Positions 45,940 to 55,239 of a stretch of 64,000 nt of DNA are shown one piece after another. The notes below the pieces were generated by a model. It saw only the letters and a list, made by a program, of their open reading frames with translations. It was not told the origin of the DNA and ran no database searches. The translations under genes and the position numbers were made by a program. The stretch comes from CAZEHJ01 sp964512485 (lineage in GTDB: Bacteria > Bacteroidota > Rhodothermia > Rhodothermales > UBA10348), in NCBI GenBank assembly GCA_964512485.1, contig CAZEHJ010000004.1:26980-90979 (forward strand), written 5' to 3'. The number at the start of each line of letters is the position of its first letter. Positions within the stretch are counted from its first letter, which is position 1.

Positions 45940-47040
45940 ATGATTCAAACCGTTTCTGTTATCGGTACAGGATTGATGGGCGGCTCCATGGCCTTGGCCC
46001 TTCGACAATCGAATCCTCAGATTGAGGTCATTGGCTTTGATGAGCCAGGCGTTCTCACACTTGCTCTCAAAAAAGGAAGCATCAGTTCCGCCGCCGCTTC
46101 ACTGAAGGAAGCGATTTCAAAAGCTGACCTGGTCATTGTCGCGACACCTTTGTCCGCTTCGCTGTCGCTCGTCAGAGAAATGGCTCCCTTCCTGAAGTCG
46201 GGAGCCATCGTGCACGATCTATGCTCCGTAAAGAAAAGCATGTCATCAACCGCGGTAGAGTGCCTTCCCAAAGATGCCTTGTTCGTGGGCGGTCATCCAA
46301 TGACCGGATCAGAAAAAGAGGGCATTCGTCACGCGGATGCGCTTCTTTTTGAAAATGCCACCTATGTTTTGTGTCCCCAGGAAAGAACCGACTCACAGGA
46401 AGTCGCCTACGGACACCTGAAGCAGCTCCTGACCGGTATTGGGGCACGTCTGCTTGAGATGAGCGCGGAAACGCATGATCGTATTGCGGCCCGCGTAAGC
46501 CACCTCCCTCAACTTTTGTCGGTACTTCTTGTCAACCTGGCTTCGAAATCGAGAAAGGATGATCACGACATTCTCGACCTCGCTGCGGGCGGTTTTCGCG
46601 ACATGACGAGAATAGCAGGCTCTCCATTTCCGATGTGGAGAGATATCTTCAGCGGTAATCGGACCGAGGTCCTTGAAGCTATTTCTCTTTTCGAACGTCT
46701 GCTGAGTGACGTGAAATTGGACCTGGAACGGGACAATCTCGATGGGATCAGAGAAAACTTTCGGGATGCTGAACAGACGAGGGATTTCATTCCTACTGAT
46801 CGCAAAGGATTCCTTCAACCCCTTGCTGATGTCTATGTATTCACCTCCGACCGACCCGGAGCGCTCGTTGATATGACCTCCGCTCTTTTCGAAGCCGATC
46901 TCAGCGTCAAAGACATTGAGCTTCTCAGGATTCGAGAAAGCACCGGAGGTACATTCAGAATCGGGTTTCAATCGACGGAGGAGGCAGACAAAGCGGTCGA
47001 GGTGTTGTCTGGATCGGGCTTTTCGGCTTACCGGTTGTGA
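45940..47040 (+). CDS. tyrA: prephenate dehydrogenase with C-terminal ACT domain
   Basis: This NAD(P) enzyme converts prephenate to 4-hydroxyphenylpyruvate for tyrosine synthesis. The ATG at 45940 is chosen because MIQTVSVIGTGLMGGSMALAL starts the Rossmann domain; the 25 residues open upstream have no family resemblance. VVATPLS, VHDLCSVKKSM and GGHPMTGSEKEGI mark the catalytic region, and RVSHLPQLLSVLLVNLA lies near residue 190. Residues about 300-366 form an ACT domain (FTSDRPGALVDMTSALF), which commonly gives tyrosine feedback control. It has 366 residues. Confidence 0.88.
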   Translation: MIQTVSVIGTGLMGGSMALALRQSNPQIEVIGFDEPGVLTLALKKGSISSAAASLKEAISKADLVIVATPLSASLSLVREMAPFLKSGAIVHDLCSVKKSMSSTAVECLPKDALFVGGHPMTGSEKEGIRHADALLFENATYVLCPQERTDSQEVAYGHLKQLLTGIGARLLEMSAETHDRIAARVSHLPQLLSVLLVNLASKSRKDDHDILDLAAGGFRDMTRIAGSPFPMWRDIFSGNRTEVLEAISLFERLLSDVKLDLERDNLDGIRENFRDAEQTRDFIPTDRKGFLQPLADVYVFTSDRPGALVDMTSALFEADLSVKDIELLRIRESTGGTFRIGFQSTEEADKAVEVLSGSGFSAYRL

Positions 47041-47174
47041 GCTTCACTACCAAGTCTGGCTCTGAATCCCGCTCTCCTCTGACATGGCCCCTCGGCTCAT
47101 GAATTTGGAAGTGTGTATGGAATCAGGCGAACGCGATTGCAGCGTACCTGAACTGAGCGTATCATCGGCGCGAT

Positions 47175-47242
47175 GACATCCTCTCAACCAGGACATCCTC
47201 TCAACCAGGCCATCTTCTCAACCAGGACATCCTCTCAACTGC
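47175..47242 (+). repeat. four tandem copies of a 17-base unit
   Basis: GACATCCTCTCAACCAG occurs at 47175-47191 and 47192-47208 exactly, with changed copies at 47209-47225 and 47226-47242. The unit is not a multiple of three, so it is unlikely to be coding in the normal sense. It abuts the assembly gap and may be the reason for it. Confidence 0.9.
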
Positions 47243-47415
47243 AGAAAACAGTGTCAGAATCCCAGNNNNNNNNNNNNNNNNNNNNNNNNNNNNNNNNNNN
47301 NNNNNNNNNNNNNNNNNNNNNNNNNNNNNNNNNNNNNNNNNNNNNNNNNNNNNNNNNNNNNNNNNTCTCAACCAGGACATCCTCTCAACTGCAGAAAACA
47401 GTGTCAGAATCCCAG
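47216..47415. repeat. identical 50-base sequence on both sides of the N gap
   Basis: Bases 47216-47265 and 47366-47415 are identical over 50 positions and are separated only by 100 Ns. Such an overlap at both contig ends is what unmerged contigs give. The likely true sequence joins the two at this overlap, without a gap. Confidence 0.9.
47266..47365. other. assembly gap, exactly 100 Ns
   Basis: A conventional placeholder of unknown size, inside the region upstream of gcvT. No sequence can be read here. A reading frame that crosses it should not be taken as a real N-terminus. Confidence 0.98.
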
Positions 47416-48516
47416 ACTTTGAAACGCACTCCAATCTACGACAGACATGTTGCCTTGGGCGGCAAAATGGTGCCGTTTGCCGGCTATGACATGCCAGTTC
47501 AATACTCCGGAATCATTGATGAACATCACGCCGTGCGTTCACACGCCGGGCTTTTTGACGTCAGCCACATGGGCGAAGTCATGGTGAGTGGGGACTCGGC
47601 TTTCGCTTTCGTCCAAAACCTGGTCTCCAACGACATTTCGACCTTATACGATGGCAAGGCTCTCTACACCGTGATGTGTAAACCTGACGGAGGAGTCGTT
47701 GATGACCTGCTCGTCTACCGCATTTCCGAAAACGACTATTTGCTCGTCATAAACGCCTCAAACATCGAAGGAGACATCGCATGGATGAGGAAAAACAATG
47801 CAGCAGGAGCCAACCTGCGCGACATCAGCGATGACATCGGACTGTTGGCTCTTCAAGGACCTTCAGCATTCGATATCCTCAAGTCGGCCACGGGATATGA
47901 TGCCTCGGACCTGAAGTATTATCATTTTGACGCGATTTCTGATGATTCCTTTCTGGCTCTCGGAAATGTAATTGTGTCACGAACCGGATATACGGGCGAA
48001 CCAGGCGTGGAGATTTACTGCAATGCCAGTGATCTTCCTGCGGTGTGGGACGCGCTCATGTCGGTCGCCGAAGAATATGAATTGAAGCCTGTTGGCCTGG
48101 GTGCCAGAGACACGTTGCGCCTTGAGAGCGGATTCTGTCTTTACGGAAACGAGCTCACCACAGATACCAATCCGCTTGAAGCTGGGCTCGGTTGGATTAC
48201 GAAACTTGGAAAAGAGCACTTCGTGGGCAAAGAACGCCTTGCAGAGATAAAACAATCCGTGCCTTCCCGAAAACTTGTCGGATTCGTCGTAGACGAAAGA
48301 GGCATTCCACGCTCCGGATACGAAATTCTTGATAAGGACGACACTGTCATCGGTGAAGTCACGAGCGGGACTCAATCTCCCGTTTTGGGCAAAGGAATCG
48401 GAATGGGGTATGTTGCCAACAAGGAGCAGTACACATTGGAGGGATCTGTACTCAAAATCGCTGCCGGACGGAGAATGATTTCTGCGACCGTAAAAAAAGC
48501 ACCTTTTCATAAATGA
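47401..48516 (+). CDS. gcvT: glycine cleavage system T protein (aminomethyltransferase)
   Basis: GcvT transfers the methylene group from aminomethyl-lipoyl GcvH to tetrahydrofolate, releasing ammonia. Visible are GGKMVPFAGYDMPVQY, LFDVSHMGEVMVSG, the folate-binding region VSRTGYTGEPGVEIY with the conserved Asp/Glu, and GLGARDTLRLESGFCLYGNEL. With a GTG start at 47401 it has 371 residues; a TTG at 47419 (KRTPIYDRH) is closest to the usual family N-terminus. An ATG at 47173 is in frame only through the gap and the tandem repeats, so I do not trust it. gcvH and gcvP are not adjacent. Confidence 0.92.
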   Translation: MSESQTLKRTPIYDRHVALGGKMVPFAGYDMPVQYSGIIDEHHAVRSHAGLFDVSHMGEVMVSGDSAFAFVQNLVSNDISTLYDGKALYTVMCKPDGGVVDDLLVYRISENDYLLVINASNIEGDIAWMRKNNAAGANLRDISDDIGLLALQGPSAFDILKSATGYDASDLKYYHFDAISDDSFLALGNVIVSRTGYTGEPGVEIYCNASDLPAVWDALMSVAEEYELKPVGLGARDTLRLESGFCLYGNELTTDTNPLEAGLGWITKLGKEHFVGKERLAEIKQSVPSRKLVGFVVDERGIPRSGYEILDKDDTVIGEVTSGTQSPVLGKGIGMGYVANKEQYTLEGSVLKIAAGRRMISATVKKAPFHK

Positions 48517-48573
48517 TGACCAACTTGTGGCTTTCGCGTTGGCGCGTGCCTGAAGATCTGCGTAGATTCTGAC

Positions 48574-51033
48574 ATGGCGACTACCGTACAAAAAAGAAAG
48601 CCGGGACGATCGAAGAAAACCGAGCCGAAGCAGCTCGTGTCCCCCGAACGTAAGCGCGAAGTACTGGGGCTGATACTGATCGTTGTTTGCGTGCTCGTGG
48701 CTCTTTCTGTTTTCACCTATAATGAGGCCGATGACATTCTCGCCCGGCGCTTTTCCTGGGACTCGATTCTATCACCCGGGTCCAGGAACGCCACGAATGC
48801 CCTTGGATTGACTGGCGCAGCCATCGCCAGGGTGCTTGTTCCAGGATTCCTGGGATACTTCGTCCTCCTTCTGCCGGGCGTCGGTTGTATTCTCGGATAT
48901 CGATGGCTGCGCCACCGGCCCTTGCAGCATCTGAAACTCGCGACTACATCGCTTGTCCTGGCCGGTGCCTATGTGCTTGCGACACTATTTGGATGGTTAT
49001 CTATATCACTCGAATCTGATCTTCTGGTCTGGAGCGGAGCCTGGGGTCAGGGCACGTCCCTCTGGATGAGACAGATTTTCGGTGCATCGGGCTCTCTGAT
49101 TATCATCGTTGCGGGCATTCTTGTCACGGCACTGCTGCTCGTCGATCGCGACATTCAACGCACTATGGATCGAATCGAGTCGGGACTTTCTGCCGTGAGA
49201 AGCAGGATGAAAGAGCGAAAAGCCGCTCGTTCGGAGCGAAAACAGGAAAAGCTGGCTGAGAAAGAGAAATCGGCAGAACTCCAGCAACGTGAACGCGAAG
49301 CACAACTCAAAGATGAAGCCAGCAAACGGGAAGAACAGAGACTGAAGCAGGCTTCGCAAAAGAAAGAAGCGGCCACCGCACCGCAGTTAAACAGGCCCCT
49401 CTCCCCCTCTCCTCAACCGAAATCTCCGACATCCCCAGATGCCGAGCCTTCTTTTCCGTCAGGCGATGATGGTCCCGACGATGTGCAGATAGTTGTTCAT
49501 GAGCAAATTCAGGAAGAGAAATCCAGGAAGCGATCACGTAATGAGTTGTCGGCGGCGGGGTATGATTTTTCACAACCAGGCGTCGACCTTCTTGACGACG
49601 GTGGAGACAGCTCCCATACGATCGACTACGACGAGCTGGAAGAAAACAAGCAGATCCTGCTCGATAAACTAGCCACCTACAACATCGAGATAATTGGCAT
49701 CGATGCTGTTGTTGGTCCAACCGTCACCCTTTTCGAACTAACGCCGGCACCTGGAGTCAAGATCAGCCGCATTACGGCACTCGAGAATGACCTCGCGATG
49801 GCTCTCGCTGCGAAAGGAATCAGGATGATTGCTCCCATCCCGGGGAAATCAGCCATCGGAGTGGAGATCCCCAACCGGCACCGCGAGCTCGTCCGGATCA
49901 AGGATATCATTGAAACGAGGACGTTTCAGGAAAACAATATGGAATTGCCGCTCATCCTCGGCAAATCAATCGAAGGCGAAACGATTCTGCAGGATTTGAC
50001 CAAGATGCCGCACGTCCTGATTGCAGGGGCAACAGGATCGGGTAAATCTGTCGGTGTGAACACCTTCATTGCAGGTCTACTGTTTTCGGTCCCTCCGTCC
50101 CTCCTGAAATTTGTGATGATCGATCCGAAAAAGATCGAACTATCCGCATACGCCCGCATTGCCTCTCACTACGTGGCGATGCCCCCTGAGGCAGATGATG
50201 CCATTATTACCGACGTCTCACAGGCCCTTGGCACGCTAAAGAGCTGTGAGAAAGAAATGGAAGGTCGATATGATCTCCTCTCACTGGCTCAAGTGCGTTC
50301 CGTCAAGGAATACAATGAGCGCTATCGTGCTGGAGGCCTTGACCCGGAAGACGGGCATCGCATCCTGCCCTACATAATCGTGGTTGTTGACGAACTGGCC
50401 GACCTCATGATGACGGCAGGAAAGGATATTGAAGGTCCGATCGCTCGCCTTGCTCAAATGGCCCGGGCAGTCGGGATACATCTTATTCTGGCCACCCAGA
50501 GACCATCTGTCGATGTTGTCACCGGACTGATCAAAGCAAATTTCCCGTCTCGTATTGCTTACCAGGTCGCTTCAAAAATTGATTCCAGAACCGTCCTGGA
50601 TCACAACGGCGCCGAAGGCCTTGTCGGAAACGGTGATCTTCTCTACATGCTGGGATCCCGAATTACCCGCCTCCAGGGACCATTCGTATCCAACGCGGAA
50701 ATCGACCGCATTACCGGATTCATCGGTGATCAAGAGGGACCTGGACCATACCTGCTGCCCTCCATTGAAGAAGACTCCGGGCCTGCATCTCTGGCGGGGG
50801 CCGGTGGCGGACCGAAAGACGAACTTTTCGTCGACGCCGCTCGCATTATTGTACGAGCACAACAAGGCTCGGTATCGTTGCTCCAACGAAAACTTTCGGT
50901 AGGCTATTCCAGAGCTGCTCGAATCGTTGATCAACTTGAAGACGCGGGAATTGTTGGGCCTTTCGAAGGCTCAAAAGCCAGGCAAGTCCTTGTCGAAGAC
51001 GAAATGATGCTGGATCAGCTCTTGTCCCAATAG
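48574..51033 (+). CDS. ftsK: DNA translocase FtsK/SpoIIIE family
   Basis: This division protein pumps chromosome DNA across the septum. The 819-residue protein has an N-terminal membrane region with about four helices (residues 30-195), a linker of charged Lys/Glu/Gln/Arg and Pro-rich sequence (about 205-330), and the motor. Walker A GATGSGKSVGVN lies near residue 488 and Walker B is VVVDELADLMM. ATQRPSVDVVTGLIKANFP is a family signature. The last 70 residues (DAARIIVRAQQGSVSLLQRKL and GYSRAARIVDQLEDAG, split) form the winged-helix gamma domain that reads KOPS-type sites. PurK starts 13 bases downstream. Confidence 0.95.
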   Translation: MATTVQKRKPGRSKKTEPKQLVSPERKREVLGLILIVVCVLVALSVFTYNEADDILARRFSWDSILSPGSRNATNALGLTGAAIARVLVPGFLGYFVLLLPGVGCILGYRWLRHRPLQHLKLATTSLVLAGAYVLATLFGWLSISLESDLLVWSGAWGQGTSLWMRQIFGASGSLIIIVAGILVTALLLVDRDIQRTMDRIESGLSAVRSRMKERKAARSERKQEKLAEKEKSAELQQREREAQLKDEASKREEQRLKQASQKKEAATAPQLNRPLSPSPQPKSPTSPDAEPSFPSGDDGPDDVQIVVHEQIQEEKSRKRSRNELSAAGYDFSQPGVDLLDDGGDSSHTIDYDELEENKQILLDKLATYNIEIIGIDAVVGPTVTLFELTPAPGVKISRITALENDLAMALAAKGIRMIAPIPGKSAIGVEIPNRHRELVRIKDIIETRTFQENNMELPLILGKSIEGETILQDLTKMPHVLIAGATGSGKSVGVNTFIAGLLFSVPPSLLKFVMIDPKKIELSAYARIASHYVAMPPEADDAIITDVSQALGTLKSCEKEMEGRYDLLSLAQVRSVKEYNERYRAGGLDPEDGHRILPYIIVVVDELADLMMTAGKDIEGPIARLAQMARAVGIHLILATQRPSVDVVTGLIKANFPSRIAYQVASKIDSRTVLDHNGAEGLVGNGDLLYMLGSRITRLQGPFVSNAEIDRITGFIGDQEGPGPYLLPSIEEDSGPASLAGAGGGPKDELFVDAARIIVRAQQGSVSLLQRKLSVGYSRAARIVDQLEDAGIVGPFEGSKARQVLVEDEMMLDQLLSQ

Positions 51034-51046
51034 TGATTTTCTCTCC

Positions 51047-52186
51047 ATGAAGCAGACTTCCTATCCAACCATCGGCATTCTGGGCGGAGGTCAACTCGGC
51101 AGAATGACTGCGCTTGCAGCTATCCGGATGGGCATGCATATAAAGACGCTCTCGCCCTCTCCGGCAGGCCCAGTTGCTGAACTGGGCGAGGCCATGGTGG
51201 GCGACTGGAACGATGAGAATGTCGTCCGGGAATTCATGAACGGATGCGACGTTGTCACTGTCGAAAGCGAATGGGCCCCCGTAGAGGTTGCTGAAGCTGT
51301 TGCCAATGGCATGACTCCCGTCTGGCCCTCCTCCGCCACTCTGAAAACGATCCGACACAAAGGCGTCCAGAAAAACACTCTCGCAGCCGAAGGCATTCCT
51401 CTCGGCCAATACGCTTGCTGCAGCAGCCTGGAAGAGGCGCAGCGGGCATTGGAAGCTTTTGGAGGCCATGGCATCGCGAAAAAATACGAGGGATCCTACG
51501 ACGGATACGGCAACGCCAGCGTGAAGTCCTTACAGGAGCTCGAGAGTGCGTGGGAATCGCTATCGGCAAGCGATGGGCTGCTCCTGGAGGCATTCGTTCC
51601 ATTCGTTCGAGAACTGGCCGTTCTCGTTGCAAGGACTCCTGACGGACGAAGTGTGGTGTATCCCGTTGTCGATACTGAGCAAAAAGACCATCGATGTCAC
51701 GCAGTGTCGGTGCCGGCAGCTATATCGGAGAAGACCAGAGACGAAGCCAGATTGATTGCCGAAAAGGCGGCTCTAGCCGTTGAGGCAGTTGGTATCCTCG
51801 GTGTTGAGTTATTTGAGCTCTCAGATGGTAGCGTGCTTCTTAATGAACTGGCTCCCCGACCACACAATACCGGCCACTATTCCATCGAAGCCTGCCATAC
51901 ATCGCAGTTTGAGAATCACGCACGAGCGATTCTCGGCTTGCCTCTGGGTAATCCTGAGTTGAGAGTTCCGGCAGCGGTCATGGTCAATATATTGGGTCGC
52001 CGGGCCGGAGCTGTCCGTTCAGAAGGCCTCGAGGATGCTCTGTCCAGGTCCAATACATCCCTCCACATCTACGGAAAGGCGGAGGCCAGACCGAAACGAA
52101 AGATGGGACACGTGACGGTAACCGCGGATGACGTAACTTCCGCTCGTAGCCAGGCAGAAGAAGCTGCAGCTTTGATCAATCTTTAG
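51047..52186 (+). CDS. purK: 5-(carboxyamino)imidazole ribonucleotide synthase
   Basis: PurK uses ATP and bicarbonate to convert AIR to N5-CAIR in purine synthesis. The 379-residue ATP-grasp protein begins TIGILGGGQLGRMTALAA; FGGHGIAKKYEGSYDGYGN near residue 142 and ELFELSDGSVLLNELAPRPHNTGHYS near 262-287 are strong matches, the latter holding the Mg ligands. ARPKRKMGHVTV lies near the end. The next gene is purE, 20 bases away, the usual pair. Confidence 0.96.
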   Translation: MKQTSYPTIGILGGGQLGRMTALAAIRMGMHIKTLSPSPAGPVAELGEAMVGDWNDENVVREFMNGCDVVTVESEWAPVEVAEAVANGMTPVWPSSATLKTIRHKGVQKNTLAAEGIPLGQYACCSSLEEAQRALEAFGGHGIAKKYEGSYDGYGNASVKSLQELESAWESLSASDGLLLEAFVPFVRELAVLVARTPDGRSVVYPVVDTEQKDHRCHAVSVPAAISEKTRDEARLIAEKAALAVEAVGILGVELFELSDGSVLLNELAPRPHNTGHYSIEACHTSQFENHARAILGLPLGNPELRVPAAVMVNILGRRAGAVRSEGLEDALSRSNTSLHIYGKAEARPKRKMGHVTVTADDVTSARSQAEEAAALINL

Positions 52187-52206
52187 AACCCGCTCCTCTA
52201 TTCCGT

Positions 52207-52731
52207 ATGTCCAGTAAAGACCAGATAGTCGTCGGCATTGCCATGGGTAGCCAATCAGACTGGCCCGTGATGGAGGCAGCTGCGGAGTTGCTGGGAGAAT
52301 TTGGCGTCGAATTTGAAGCGCGAGTGCTTTCGGCTCATCGTACGCCAGAAGCCATGACCGCGTACGCGGAAGAGGCTCTAGAACGTGGATTGAAAGTGAT
52401 CATAGCCGGCGCCGGTGGCGCCGCCCATTTACCGGGCATGATAGCAGCTTCGACCGCACTTCCTGTTATCGGCGTCCCAGTCCCCACCAAGAACCTGAAG
52501 GGAATCGACTCCTTGCTTTCGGTGGTTCAAATGCCCGGAGGTGTGCCGGTAGCTACGGTAGCAATTGGCGGCGCCAAAAATGCAGGCCTGCTGGCCGTTC
52601 AGATACTCGCCACTTCGAACGCGGATCTGACCGAAAGCCTACTTACCTACAAGGCTTCGCTGAAAAGCCTTGTACGGGACATGGATCAGGCCGTGTCCGG
52701 CATGGCAGGTCAGAAAAAGAGCACTCGTTAA
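52207..52731 (+). CDS. purE: N5-CAIR mutase (phosphoribosylaminoimidazole carboxylase catalytic subunit)
   Basis: PurE rearranges N5-CAIR to CAIR, following PurK. The 174-residue protein shows MGSQSDWPVMEAA near residue 14, LSAHRTPEAM near 45 with the catalytic His, AGAGGAAHLPGMIA near 73, and the C-terminal VPVATVAIGGAKNAGLLAVQIL. Presence of PurK means this is the class I mutase. It is convergent with the GWxTD gene, 21 bases away. Confidence 0.96.
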   Translation: MSSKDQIVVGIAMGSQSDWPVMEAAAELLGEFGVEFEARVLSAHRTPEAMTAYAEEALERGLKVIIAGAGGAAHLPGMIAASTALPVIGVPVPTKNLKGIDSLLSVVQMPGGVPVATVAIGGAKNAGLLAVQILATSNADLTESLLTYKASLKSLVRDMDQAVSGMAGQKKSTR

Positions 52732-52752
52732 CACTCGTTAGCGCTTGCAGGC

Positions 52753-55167
52753 CTATTCGAGGAAAAGGTCTTTTTCCATCTCAACATCTCTGCCTGTCAA
52801 TTCGTCCGTGATCTTGACCGTCAACGTGTAGAGACCTGAGTCCTGCTCGTTGGCGTCCAGAATCAAGTACTGACCATCTTCTGTCGATTCCACTGAGATC
52901 GGAACACCGGTAGATACTCCCTGACCTCCGCCACCAAACAGGTTGCGGACGACTCTGCCAACACCACTACCCGTTTCCTTCGGAGTAAGTGTCGCTTCAA
53001 CTTCGTAGCGGGCTGCTCCATCGCCACCGATCTCAAGATTGTAAACCTCGAAATAGATGTAAATTGGTTGATCCGTTCCAAACACCGTCCATGGTGCAGG
53101 CTGAATCGTAAGACCTTTGCGGATGATTTCCGACCCCCCACTTCCCGTTGCCAGATCCGATTCTTCAATTCTGTACGCTAGAAGAATGTCTGACATCTGC
53201 AGATCACTGCCAGAGTAGTCGTGGATTTCCACTTCTCTTCTCTGAACGGCGACAGTACCACCACCGGCGGTTTCAAATTCTACCGATACCTCATGCTCGC
53301 CGGGTTGGGTTTTCATGTGCTGAGTGTCAACCCACAGATTCGATTCATCGAAACGCACGATCTGAGCCGTAGGAAGGCCATAAATTGTCCGACGGCGCTC
53401 GACCAGCATATCTCTGTTTTCAGCAACAACGAACGTTCCTGCATTGGCTGTGATGTTGATAAACTCTTCGTCCGGATCATACGCGTCCGTTATCGGAATG
53501 GCGTAGTTCACGTAAACGTCGGTCTTATTGTCGTCACCTTTGAATGAAGCCACGACATAGGGAAGCTCGATCTGACGGCCGGGAGCGTCGTACTCGTAGC
53601 GTTCCGGCGTTTCATTGATCGTTTCCTGAGCCTTGATCACGTAATCATTGACCCACGGAAGCGCACCGGCTGCCAATTCAGCAGCGGGAGGACTGTACAG
53701 ACGATACTCTCCGTTTCTGAACGGATCCTCAAATACAAACTTGAATTCGCCGTAGTCCCAGATGTTGAAGGTATTGGCTTCACCAAACATGTCGAAATCA
53801 GTCCCATTTCGCAATACATCCAGGGCGAGGCCGGAATCACCGGTCGGATCTTCGATCGAGCCCATTTTTTCGGGTGCTCCCGAAAAAACTCCCGAAGTCG
53901 ATCTGGGGATGATCACTACGTCTCCCTGGGGGATGCCGTAGCGGACAAGAATCTGTCCTCGCTGGGTATTCCATCCCTTCAGATCCACTGCAGGCGATCC
54001 ATAAAGCAAATCTGCATATGTGAGACGAGCATAGTGCTCAATCTTGCGTTCGTTATAGGGTGTGAGATATCGTGGATCTTTCGATGTCCAGAAACGGGCC
54101 GTATAGGCGGCCTCGTCCAGTTCATACTGGCGCAGCTCACTTTCGGGCAGAATGTTTCTCAGCTGTGAATAAGCGTGGGCTGTTTCGTCGTCCATGAAAC
54201 GAAATGCCGACTCGAACGATTTGGATGCCGCCTCCATATTACCTGCATGGTAGTGCGCGTATCCGAGATACGTCCACAATTCTGGCTCTTCAGGAAAGAA
54301 GACATACATCTGTGAAAGCATCTGGAGCGCCTCGTCAAACTCACCTTTGAGCGAATAAATCTCCATCAGGCGATCGTAGACTGATCGCTGACGCGGGTCT
54401 GATTCGAGGGCTGAATTAAGATGTACGATCGCTTTATCGTATGCGTACATGGCTCTTCCGGACAGGTCCACCACCGGGATTCCCTGATCTTTCAGGGCAT
54501 CCACGTCGAACTCATCGGCCATGAAAACGGAATTGGGATTCCATGGCGTTCCCGCTGGTCCACCTGCCAGTGGAATTTCCGATTCTTGAATGCCTCCGTT
54601 GGCCTGGTCATAATCGTTGGCCTGATCGACCAGATATCCCGCCATTGAATCATAGGTGTCACGGGCGCGATACTCCGACTGAAGAAAGTCCAGCGCAGGA
54701 TACATCAGCGCGTTTCGATATCTCCAGAAATCACGGATGTATGAAGCTCCTAACTCCTCGTGTGCGAACGAGTTACTGGCGTCAAATTCGAGTATATCCT
54801 GTGCAAGGCGTCGCCTGCGCGCTTCCCTTGACTTGTCGACCATGAACAGTTTTGAATCAGCTCGCAACTGTTGGAGAAGCGCCACCATGTACTGAACGTT
54901 TTCCGGGTCGATCAAGAGAGCTGCTTCCAGTTCTTCACCTGCTTTCTTCGGATCACGCAAGTCAGTTTCCCAGTAGAGCCGGGCCAGCAAGAAGTGGGCT
55001 TCCGCGTTTTGATCATCTTCTTCGAGAGCCTTCTCAAAAAGCTGAACCGCTGACGAATGTTCTCCGCGACGGAAGGCGAGAATACCCTGCGTCATGGTGT
55101 CGAGCTCCTGAGCAGCGACAGGTAAAACGAATACCGCCAACAGAAACGCTACGGCGACTTTCTTCAT
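52753..55167 (-). CDS. exported GWxTD-domain TPR protein A
   Basis: The 804-residue protein starts MKKVAVAFLLAVFVLPVAAQE, a clear signal peptide, which fixes the start at 55167 although the frame is open 15 codons further. TPR-like repeats lie near residues 25-105 and again near 245-345 (LWTYLGYAHYHAGNMEAASKSFESAF, split). The GWxTD segment is GWNTQRGQILVRYGIP near residue 400; the usual Asp is Gln here. The C-terminal half is beta-rich and ends in a domain shared with the gene at 58416 (LYTLTVKIT, YTLALKVTE). GWxTD proteins have no proven function. The gene follows the DUF4249 lipoprotein, 72 bases downstream on the same strand. Confidence 0.8.
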   Translation of the reverse strand: MKKVAVAFLLAVFVLPVAAQELDTMTQGILAFRRGEHSSAVQLFEKALEEDDQNAEAHFLLARLYWETDLRDPKKAGEELEAALLIDPENVQYMVALLQQLRADSKLFMVDKSREARRRRLAQDILEFDASNSFAHEELGASYIRDFWRYRNALMYPALDFLQSEYRARDTYDSMAGYLVDQANDYDQANGGIQESEIPLAGGPAGTPWNPNSVFMADEFDVDALKDQGIPVVDLSGRAMYAYDKAIVHLNSALESDPRQRSVYDRLMEIYSLKGEFDEALQMLSQMYVFFPEEPELWTYLGYAHYHAGNMEAASKSFESAFRFMDDETAHAYSQLRNILPESELRQYELDEAAYTARFWTSKDPRYLTPYNERKIEHYARLTYADLLYGSPAVDLKGWNTQRGQILVRYGIPQGDVVIIPRSTSGVFSGAPEKMGSIEDPTGDSGLALDVLRNGTDFDMFGEANTFNIWDYGEFKFVFEDPFRNGEYRLYSPPAAELAAGALPWVNDYVIKAQETINETPERYEYDAPGRQIELPYVVASFKGDDNKTDVYVNYAIPITDAYDPDEEFINITANAGTFVVAENRDMLVERRRTIYGLPTAQIVRFDESNLWVDTQHMKTQPGEHEVSVEFETAGGGTVAVQRREVEIHDYSGSDLQMSDILLAYRIEESDLATGSGGSEIIRKGLTIQPAPWTVFGTDQPIYIYFEVYNLEIGGDGAARYEVEATLTPKETGSGVGRVVRNLFGGGGQGVSTGVPISVESTEDGQYLILDANEQDSGLYTLTVKITDELTGRDVEMEKDLFLE

Positions 55168-55239
55168 GATATTGTTCGAGGTGTTGTCAGTCATCTTCGG
55201 CAACGCTTTCATAAGATTGAAAGGGTTTGAATCCTAAAA

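Noticed and set aside
47173..47400. N-terminal extension of GcvT starting at ATG 47173
   Set aside because: It runs through tandem repeats and the N gap, contains duplicated residues caused by the contig overlap, and has no counterpart in the family.
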